From the NCBI GenBank assembly GCA_016930115.1, contig JAFGHN010000093.1:1-12443 (forward strand): a stretch of 12,443 nt of DNA. Direction: 5' to 3'. The notes under the pieces were generated by a model that was not told the DNA's origin, made no database searches, and was given only the letters and a program-made list of their open reading frames with translations. Numbering within the stretch: position 1 is the first letter of the stretch; every line of letters starts with the position of its first letter. The position numbers and the translations under genes were made by a program. Shown here piece after piece: positions 1-6,168 of the stretch. The stretch is from Spirochaetales bacterium. Lineage in GTDB: Bacteria > Spirochaetota > Spirochaetia > ARS1246.

Positions 1-954
1 GAGAATGATCAAAACGGCCTGGAGAAGAAAGCAGATGAGCATGGTTCTTTTTCTGCCGATCTTGTCGCTGATGATTCCCGCCAGTATCCGCCCGCCACCG
101 TTGCCGACGGCCAGTATAGCCACAAGAACAAATCCCAGCTCGAGATTAGCCTGTACCTTTGCAATGGCGGCAAGCTTGGAGATAATCATCAATCCGGCTC
201 CCGCACCGCAGGCGTACATGAACCACATCACGTAAAATTGCCACGTTTTGAGCATCTCTTTGGGAGTAAACTCGGCCTTCTTGACCGAATCGCCCTTCTT
301 GACTCCGGAATTTGCCTTGATCTGAGCGTCCTCAGGGTGCACAAAGCCACGCTTGGGAGCCTTCAAAAGCTGCGCCAAAACCACCACCACGACGAAAAAG
401 CCAATACCCAAGATCAGTACCATCTTCTGGATACCGAGAGCCTTCGTCAGTCCGCTGGCCAAGGGCGCCGCATACACCGAGGCAAGGCCGAAACCCGAGA
501 CTACAATCCCGGCAATCAACCCTGTCTTAGCTGCGGGGAACCATTTTACCGACGGCGGGGTTGCCGCGGCGTAGCCGAATCCGATACCGGCGCCCGCCAA
601 AACCCCGAAACCCAAAACAAAGCCGAGGGAAGATGTGGTGAAGCTCGCAATCACCATACCTATTCCAACAAGAATACCTCCAATGGTGGCCGCAAGCCGC
701 GGGCTGATCCGGTCCTGTATACGCCCGGCAGGTACCATGACAATGGAGAATATCAAGCAGGCAATCGAGTAAGGAAGCGATTTCTCCGCCTCGCTCCAGG
801 CCCATGAGTCAGGTATTCCCTTGCTTATGACACTCCATGTGTAGAGTATCCCAAGCGCCAGGTTGATACCCATTCCTGCAAAGGTCACACGCCAGCCGAG
901 GTTTTTTCCTTCCAAACCGCTTCCGTTTGCCGCTAACTGTCCTTCATTACTCAT
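1..954 (-). CDS. OFA-family MFS transporter (oxalate/formate antiporter-like), 3' end missing
   Basis: This is a cytoplasmic-membrane secondary carrier, read for 318 residues from an ATG at 954 to the left window edge without a stop. It is therefore truncated by the window; family members usually exceed 400 residues. After a short polar N-terminus come hydrophobic helices and the OFA-like segment LGILYTWSV (about 34-42). The loop between helices 2 and 3 has a degenerate MFS motif (PAGRIQDRISPR, 75-86). A Gly-rich run follows at 118-130 and KWFPAAKTGLIAGI at 137-150. A charged central loop lies at about 198-235, then TM7-8 and a second MFS motif A, SDKIGRKR (296-303). GAGG lies about 7 bases before the ATG, and only 12 bases separate it from the acs stop, so the two are surely co-transcribed. 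OFA carriers move oxalate, formate, lactate and other small carboxylates. Next to acs, acetate or another monocarboxylate is the likely substrate (inference). Confidence 0.88.
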   Translation of the reverse strand, partial: MSNEGQLAANGSGLEGKNLGWRVTFAGMGINLALGILYTWSVISKGIPDSWAWSEAEKSLPYSIACLIFSIVMVPAGRIQDRISPRLAATIGGILVGIGMVIASFTTSSLGFVLGFGVLAGAGIGFGYAAATPPSVKWFPAAKTGLIAGIVVSGFGLASVYAAPLASGLTKALGIQKMVLILGIGFFVVVVVLAQLLKAPKRGFVHPEDAQIKANSGVKKGDSVKKAEFTPKEMLKTWQFYVMWFMYACGAGAGLMIISKLAAIAKVQANLELGFVLVAILAVGNGGGRILAGIISDKIGRKRTMLICFLLQAVLIIL

Positions 955-966
955 TCTTATCCTCTT

Positions 967-2946
967 TTAACCGCGGCCCTTGATGAGTGCTTCCACGACG
1001 CTTGGATCAGCAAGAGTTGTTATATCGCCGAGACTGTCGGTGCTTTTCTCGGCTATCTTACGAAGGATCCTGCGCATGATTTTGCCGGATCTCGTTTTGG
1101 GAAGCGACGGCGCGAACTGAATGGCTTCCGGCGCGGCTATGGGGCCGATTTCCTTCCTGACATGCGTTATGAGCTCCTTCTTGAGCTCCTCGCTCTCTGC
1201 AACGCCTTCGTTCAACGTAACGAAAGCATAGAGTCCCTGGCCCTTGATTTCGTGAGGGATGGGCGTTACCGCCGCTTCAGCCACTTTCTCGTGACTTACC
1301 AGGGCGCTCTCCACCTCAGCCGTTCCAATGCGGTGTCCTGAGACGTTCACAACGTCATCGATCCGGCCCATCAACCAGTAATCCCCATCACTATCGATCC
1401 GGCATCCGTCCCCGGTGAAGTACATGTCTGCGTACATAGTGAAATAGGTATCGATAAACCTGTCATGGTCTCCGTACATTGTGCGCAACATGCCGGGCCA
1501 GGGCTTTCGAATGCAAAGCTTACCGCCCTCGTTCACGTCACACTCCGTTCCGTCTTCCCGGAGCACGACAGGATCAACTCCAAAATAGGGCCGCGAAGCG
1601 CTGCCCGGTTTCAATGTGTGGGCTCCCGGAAGCGGGGTAATCATGAAACCGCCGGTTTCCGTCTGCCACCACGTGTCCATTATCGGGCAACGGTTCCGGC
1701 CGATCTTTTCGTAATACCATATCCAGGCTTCCGGATTGATCGGTTCACCCACCGTTCCCAGAATCCTCAAAGAGTCCAGCTTGTACTTACCCGGCCACTC
1801 ATCGCCGAGACGCATCAAGGCCCGGATTGCTGTAGGCGCTGTGTAGAACACGGTCACATTGAACTTGTCGCAGATTTGCCAGAACCTCCCGGCGTCCGGA
1901 TACGTGGGCACGCCCTCGAACATCAGAGAAGTGGCCCCGTTTGCCAGCGGACCATAGACGATGTAGCTGTGCCCGGTAACCCAACCGATATCGGCGGTGC
2001 ACCAGTACACGTCATCTTCGTGAATATTGAAGACGTGTTTGTGGGTCACGGCAGTCTGCAACAGGTAACCGGCGGTGGTGTGGACCACACCTTTCGGTTT
2101 GCCGGTGGACCCGGAAGTATACAGGATGAACAGCATGTCCTCCGCATTCATCTTTTCAGCTTCACATGAAGCGCTTGCCTTTTTGATCTCGTCGTGATAC
2201 CAGAAGTCCCTTCCCGCTTTCATGTCGCAGGATTCGTTGTCGACCTTCACAACAATAACGCTCTCGATGGAAGGACATTTCGCTACCGCTTCGTCAGCGA
2301 TTTTCTTCAAGGGGATATGCTTCCCCGCCCGGGGAGAGACACTGGAAGTAATCAACATCCGGCAGCTTGAGTCGATTACCCTGTCTTTTATCGCATCCGC
2401 GCTGAATCCTCCGAATATGACGGAATGGATTACACCGATCCGTGTGCAGGCAAGCATCGTGATTGCCAACTCGGGAATCATCGGCAGGTAGATCGCTATT
2501 CTGTCCCCTCTTTTCAGCCCGTGGGACTTCAATACATTAGCAAACCGGCATACTTCGGCGTGGAGCTCTTCATAGGTGTACTTCCTTACCGCGTCTTCGG
2601 CCTCGCCTTGCCATATAATGGCCGTCTTTTTCGCAGTCGGGGTACCCAGATGGCGGTCAAGACAGTTGTAAGAGACATTCAGCGTGCCATCCGCGAACCA
2701 GGTATGATCGATCTTACGACCGTTCGTATCCCACGTGTATTCGAGGCTCTTCGTGGGCTCCTTGAACCAGGTCAGGGTCTTCGCCTGTTCCAACCAGAAC
2801 TTGTCCGGATCGTTAATCGATTCCTTCCACATTTTTTCGTACTGCTCCGGGCTGGAGATGTACGCATTGGCCTGAATTTCAGGTATGGGCGGGAAAGTAC
2901 GTCCCTCACTCATAAGCGAAGTAATTCCCTTTTTGTTATTCTCCAT
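967..2946 (-). CDS. acs: Acetyl-CoA synthetase, AMP-forming
   Basis: This cytoplasmic enzyme makes acetyl-CoA from acetate, ATP and CoA through acetyl-AMP, releasing AMP and PPi. The 659-residue product is full length for the family. It shows the N-terminal ACS segment, the nucleotide-binding loop YTSGSTGKPKGVVH (276-289), and the motif TWWQTETGG (425-433) whose Trp shapes the small acetate pocket. The hinge region GRIDDVVNVSGHRIG follows (527-541). Near the C-terminus is PKTRSGKIMRRIL, with Lys622 as catalytic Lys and the known acetylation site of Acs. I chose the ATG at 2946, giving MENNKKG. A TTG 21 bases upstream lies inside the GAGGAGG Shine-Dalgarno sequence, so it is unlikely to be the start. 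AGGAGG to ATG is 12 bases, slightly long. The MFS gene follows directly. The neighbouring deacetylase and GNAT domain suggest control by acetylation of Lys622. The protein may act in acetate uptake or, in some syntrophs, in reverse. Confidence 0.96.
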   Translation of the reverse strand: MENNKKGITSLMSEGRTFPPIPEIQANAYISSPEQYEKMWKESINDPDKFWLEQAKTLTWFKEPTKSLEYTWDTNGRKIDHTWFADGTLNVSYNCLDRHLGTPTAKKTAIIWQGEAEDAVRKYTYEELHAEVCRFANVLKSHGLKRGDRIAIYLPMIPELAITMLACTRIGVIHSVIFGGFSADAIKDRVIDSSCRMLITSSVSPRAGKHIPLKKIADEAVAKCPSIESVIVVKVDNESCDMKAGRDFWYHDEIKKASASCEAEKMNAEDMLFILYTSGSTGKPKGVVHTTAGYLLQTAVTHKHVFNIHEDDVYWCTADIGWVTGHSYIVYGPLANGATSLMFEGVPTYPDAGRFWQICDKFNVTVFYTAPTAIRALMRLGDEWPGKYKLDSLRILGTVGEPINPEAWIWYYEKIGRNRCPIMDTWWQTETGGFMITPLPGAHTLKPGSASRPYFGVDPVVLREDGTECDVNEGGKLCIRKPWPGMLRTMYGDHDRFIDTYFTMYADMYFTGDGCRIDSDGDYWLMGRIDDVVNVSGHRIGTAEVESALVSHEKVAEAAVTPIPHEIKGQGLYAFVTLNEGVAESEELKKELITHVRKEIGPIAAPEAIQFAPSLPKTRSGKIMRRILRKIAEKSTDSLGDITTLADPSVVEALIKGRG

Positions 2947-3030
2947 GATCTTCCATTTCCTCCTCAACTTGGGATTTTTGTAGGTAAAATAATATCCAAC
3001 TCACCGGTCCAAGTAAAACGCAAGTATGCT

Positions 3031-3067
3031 CTATGACGATATCGAATAATTACCAGGCTATGACAAT
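3031..3067. repeat. Pair of 10-base direct repeats in the acs leader region
   Basis: CTATGACGAT (3031-3040) and CTATGACAAT (3058-3067) differ at one base and start 27 bases apart. The palindrome CGATATCG (3037-3044) overlaps the first copy. They lie downstream of the candidate acs promoter, where a bound regulator could block elongation or a nearer promoter. They could also be chance. Confidence 0.35.
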
Positions 3068-3105
3068 ATACCTGTTAAACGAATAGCCACCGGTTGTGTC
3101 CCGCA

Positions 3106-3135
3106 ATCATAGATAAGAAACTCCGCAATAGTCAA
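3106..3135 (-). promoter_or_regulatory. Candidate sigma70 promoter for acs and the MFS gene
   Basis: On the minus strand TTGACT (3135-3130) is separated by 18 bases from TATGAT (3111-3106). Each hexamer matches the consensus at five of six positions. Transcription would start near 3099 and leave a leader of about 150 nt before the acs ATG. Found by eye; untested. Confidence 0.5.
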
Positions 3136-3157
3136 GCCCGTCACTTACATTTGTTGC

Positions 3158-4282
3158 TCAAAGGGAGTGAAAAGGAAACACCTTTTCCTTCACGGCTTCG
3201 ATAGCGGCATGCACCACCGCCGGGACATGCATGGTTCGATGTTCGTCCACTGCCAGCAACCTGTCCCGAAGGCCCCCCGCCCACTCGAGGCTCTCAAGCA
3301 TAACACCGCCCATCCCCACGGACATGTCATGCTCCGGTTTTTCTCCGCACAGACTCATCCAACAGAGCGCCCACGCGCGTACCGTATTCTCCACGTTGTA
3401 TCCGCCCCCGCCAGTGGCGAGTATCGGTTTTCCGAGGCCCAGCAGCCCCTCTATGATCGGCGGGTAAACGTTATTGGTCAGACGCAGGTGGGCCAGGGGA
3501 TCGCCGGCGAGCACATCGGCACCCAACTCCACCACAAGAATATCCGGGTCGTAGGATTGCAGGAGAGGATACACTACCCGATTCACCGCCTCCATGTAGA
3601 TTTCGTCGTAAGTTTCTACAGGAAGGGGGACATTCACGGTGTAACCTTCGCCTTTGCCCACTCCGCATTCACCGATAAAACCGGTTCCAGGGAAGAGGGT
3701 TTCCCCGCTCTCGTGCAGGGAGATGCAGAGCACATCGCTCCGGTCATAAAAGGCTTCCTGAACACCATCGCAGTGATGCACATCCAGGTCCAGATAACCG
3801 ACTCGTTTTCCGGCTGCCGTGAGGGCAAGACACGCGATCACGATATCATTGATGTAGCAGAATCCGCCGGCGGCGGACCGATGCGCGTGGTGAAACCCGC
3901 CGGAAGGGTTGAATGCGATGTCGGCCTGACCGGATAGTATCAATTCGGCGCCCAGGAGCGTTGCCCCCGCGGCGAGCGAAGCATACTCATACAATCCGGG
4001 AAAAACGGGACAATCCGGTGTCCCCAAGCCCATGTACAACAAATCGGAAGTAATTCTACCGGTACCCGCTTCTATCAACGCATCGACATATTCCGGCGTA
4101 TGAAAGGTCTCAATGCGCTCCCTGGCGGCGGGTTGCGGGACCGCTTCAAGCCTGTCCCCTCCCGTCAGTGATCCCATGTTTTGGAGAATTGAACGCGTTC
4201 TGCCCGCCCGCTGCGTCTTAAATGGAACATAGGCGGGGTATGGATACTTCTCGAACTCGCTTGAATAGATAAAAGCCTTCAA
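3158..4282 (-). CDS. acuC: AcuC-like deacetylase (histone deacetylase family)
   Basis: This is a zinc-dependent amidohydrolase of the arginase/deacetylase fold, 374 residues, cytoplasmic (no signal peptide). The fold's catalytic landmarks are present. The His pair is in GGFHHAHRSAAGG (His131-His132). Zinc ligands are Asp167 and His169 in YLDLDVHHCDG, and Asp261 in GADVLAGDPLAHLRLT. The transition-state Tyr295 is in ATGGGGYN. DPLxHLxLT resembles the AcuC/acetoin-utilisation branch more than eukaryotic class I enzymes. In Bacillus, AcuC removes the acetyl group from the active-site Lys of Acs and restores its activity. The position between a GNAT-bearing gene and acs makes the same role likely (inference). 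The start is a TTG at 4282 that overlaps the preceding TGA (TTGA). AGAAGG lies 7 bases upstream, and no Met follows until residue 36, inside the conserved domain. Cys171 replaces the usual Gly of HHGDG. A polyamine or acetoin-related substrate is the alternative. Confidence 0.9.
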   Translation of the reverse strand: MKAFIYSSEFEKYPYPAYVPFKTQRAGRTRSILQNMGSLTGGDRLEAVPQPAARERIETFHTPEYVDALIEAGTGRITSDLLYMGLGTPDCPVFPGLYEYASLAAGATLLGAELILSGQADIAFNPSGGFHHAHRSAAGGFCYINDIVIACLALTAAGKRVGYLDLDVHHCDGVQEAFYDRSDVLCISLHESGETLFPGTGFIGECGVGKGEGYTVNVPLPVETYDEIYMEAVNRVVYPLLQSYDPDILVVELGADVLAGDPLAHLRLTNNVYPPIIEGLLGLGKPILATGGGGYNVENTVRAWALCWMSLCGEKPEHDMSVGMGGVMLESLEWAGGLRDRLLAVDEHRTMHVPAVVHAAIEAVKEKVFPFHSL

Positions 4283-6153
4283 TCTGATACCTTCTGATCA
4301 AGGTCGTATCTGATAACATAGGAATCGCCGTCAAATTCCATTTTTATGTCATACCCGCTGTTGTTGAATAAGGCCAGCATCGCTTTGTTCTCCGGCAGGA
4401 CCGTGGCGTAGAATTTCTTCACGCCTCTCTTTGCAGCTGTTTGCGTAATGTGGCGCAGGAGAAACGTCCCCATTCCGTTGGCCTGCCATTCATCCTGTAC
4501 GATGAAGGCGACCTCGGCCACCCTGGTTTGTATATTAAGGAAGTACTGTGCTATGGCTACTATCTCTTCGCCGTCGGGGCGCGGGGCTATGCCGACAATC
4601 GCCAGATCCTGTTGGTAATCCACATTGGTCAATCGTTGCACGTCACGGTGGGGAAACGTCTTTGTGTGCGTGAAGTATCGTTTTCTGATCGATGCGGAGC
4701 TCAAGGAATAGAGCATATCGGTGAGGGCTTCCTCATCGGTGGGTTTCACCGGGCGGAAGAATATCTCGGTACCGTCAGCCAGGGTATCGTAATGCTCCAG
4801 CTCTTCAGGGTATTCGATCGTTTCCCAGGAGAGCTCTATCTGGTCTTCATGGAGATACTTCTGTGCCTTGGCCGCTTTGATCAAATCATTGCGAAATTTG
4901 GGATGGGCGATATTGATGAGCGACAAGACTCGCTGTCTGATGCTCTTTCCGTGCAGGTATGCTATCCCGTACTCGGTAACGACGTAATAGATGTCGCCCC
5001 TCGTGGTAACGACGCCCGAACCCTCGGTCAACTTGGCTACAATCCGGGAAATTGTCCCGTTTGCAGCGGTGGATGGGAGCGCGATAATAGCCTTTCCCCC
5101 GCGGCTCCTCGCGCTGCCTCGTATGAAATCCACCTGACCGCCGATTCCACTGTAGAACCTGTAGCCGAGGGAATCTGAACAGACTTGACCGGTAAGATCG
5201 ACCTCGAGGCCGACGTTGATACCTACCATCTTGTCATGCTGGGCGATAATAAAGGGATCGTTCACATACTCGGTGGGATAGAATTCAAAAAAGGGATTAT
5301 TATCCACGTAATCATAGAGTTTTTGTGATCCCATGCAGAAGCTGGCGACGATCTTACCTTTGTTGATTGTTTTTCTCTTGCACGTCACCACACCGCTTTC
5401 TACGAGATCGATGATCCAATCACCGAACATCTCGGTATGGATCCCCAGGTCTTTCTTGTCGTGGAGGAATTCGGCCAGAGCCTGTGGAATACGTCCGATT
5501 CCGCACTCTATCGTGCTTCCGTCCTCCACCAATTTGGCGATATTGCGGCCGATTTTCCGGAGGTCCTCCTCCGGCGCCGGCGTATCCACCGTAATTATGT
5601 CCTCATCAAAGGGCACCAGCATATCGACGGCATGTACGTGGATAAAACTGTCTCCCAGCGTTCTCGGCATCCGCGAATTCACCTGCGCGATGACAAGCCG
5701 CGCATTGGCGGCGGCGGACTTCACGATGTCCACGGATACGCCAAAGCTGCACAGTCCGTTTTCATCCGGAGGAGTCACGGAAATCAAGGCGACATCGAGG
5801 GGAATCCTGCCCGATTCGAACTCCCCGGGTATATCCGAGAGGAAAATAGGGGTGTAATCACCGATTCCCATGTCAAAGGCATGGCGGACGTTCTCCGCGA
5901 TGAAAAAGCTGTTCATGTTGAACCGGTCGGTGAACTTCTCGCTGGCATAGGGGGCAGACCCCATTGTCAGCAGGTGAATGATATGCGCGTCATAAATCTT
6001 TCCGGAATGCTCAACGAGGGCATCGACGAGATGCTGCGGCTGGGCGCATCCGGTTCCGATGAAAATATTGTCCCCGGAACGGATAAGCTGCATGGCCTCG
6101 CTCGCGGTACCTATGAGATCCGAATATTTATCTTTCCATGCCCCGTCGGCCAT
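4279..6153 (-). CDS. Acetyl-CoA hydrolase/CoA-transferase fused to a Pat-type GNAT acetyltransferase
   Basis: The 624-residue product has two enzyme domains (numbering from the ATG at 6153). Residues about 10-440 form a family I CoA-transferase/acetyl-CoA hydrolase of the Cat1/4-hydroxybutyrate CoA-transferase group, moving CoA between an acyl-CoA and a free acid. GSTIECGIGRIPQAL is at 212-226. The probable catalytic Glu241 is in GIHTEMFGD, and the glycine-rich stretch IGGQVDFIRGSARSRGG at 337-353. Residues about 464-624 form a GNAT domain: LSSASIRKRYF near 484-494, VDYQQDLAIV near 511-520, and the acetyl-CoA loop WQANGMG (556-562). These resemble the GNAT part of bacterial Pat/PatZ protein acetyltransferases, which acetylate Acs. 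A GTG at 6165 is in frame but overlaps the AAGGAG SD; the ATG sits 11 bases after it. That SD follows the TAA of the upstream gene directly, and the end overlaps the deacetylase start. The acyl substrate cannot be read from sequence. Confidence 0.88.
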   Translation of the reverse strand: MADGAWKDKYSDLIGTASEAMQLIRSGDNIFIGTGCAQPQHLVDALVEHSGKIYDAHIIHLLTMGSAPYASEKFTDRFNMNSFFIAENVRHAFDMGIGDYTPIFLSDIPGEFESGRIPLDVALISVTPPDENGLCSFGVSVDIVKSAAANARLVIAQVNSRMPRTLGDSFIHVHAVDMLVPFDEDIITVDTPAPEEDLRKIGRNIAKLVEDGSTIECGIGRIPQALAEFLHDKKDLGIHTEMFGDWIIDLVESGVVTCKRKTINKGKIVASFCMGSQKLYDYVDNNPFFEFYPTEYVNDPFIIAQHDKMVGINVGLEVDLTGQVCSDSLGYRFYSGIGGQVDFIRGSARSRGGKAIIALPSTAANGTISRIVAKLTEGSGVVTTRGDIYYVVTEYGIAYLHGKSIRQRVLSLINIAHPKFRNDLIKAAKAQKYLHEDQIELSWETIEYPEELEHYDTLADGTEIFFRPVKPTDEEALTDMLYSLSSASIRKRYFTHTKTFPHRDVQRLTNVDYQQDLAIVGIAPRPDGEEIVAIAQYFLNIQTRVAEVAFIVQDEWQANGMGTFLLRHITQTAAKRGVKKFYATVLPENKAMLALFNNSGYDIKMEFDGDSYVIRYDLDQKVSD

Positions 6154-6168
6154 AGGCGACAACACTCC

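Larger units (their letters stand above)
2947..3157 (-). other. Intergenic region upstream of acs
   Basis: These 211 bases lie between the deacetylase stop codon and the acs ATG. They hold the acs ribosome-binding site (GAGGAGG at about 2959-2965), one good promoter candidate and a pair of 10-base direct repeats. The leader from that promoter would be about 150 nt. I see no GC-rich hairpin followed by a U-run after the deacetylase stop codon, so transcription from the upstream three-gene unit may read through into acs. Confidence 0.6.

Noticed and set aside
238..807. Plus-strand frame opposite the MFS gene
   Set aside because: The minus-strand frame gives a clear MFS membrane protein with motif A, while this one is polar, His/Arg-rich and featureless.
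1465..2169. Plus-strand open frame of 234 codons opposite acs
   Set aside because: It lies wholly inside acs, has no signal or domain that I recognise, and reads as the low-complexity shadow typical of antisense frames in GC-rich codons.
2947..2967. TTG start giving acs seven extra residues (MRRKWKI)
   Set aside because: The TTG and next codons are the GAGGAGG ribosome-binding site itself; the ATG at 2946 follows it at a usable distance and gives a normal Acs N-terminus.
3087..3157. Rho-independent terminator after the deacetylase gene
   Set aside because: I searched for a GC hairpin followed by a U-run on the minus strand and found none; short ACCGGT palindromes are present but have no U-run.
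6154..6165. GTG start for the CoA-transferase/GNAT gene
   Set aside because: The GTG overlaps the AAGGAG Shine-Dalgarno sequence, leaving no spacer; the ATG four codons later is properly placed.
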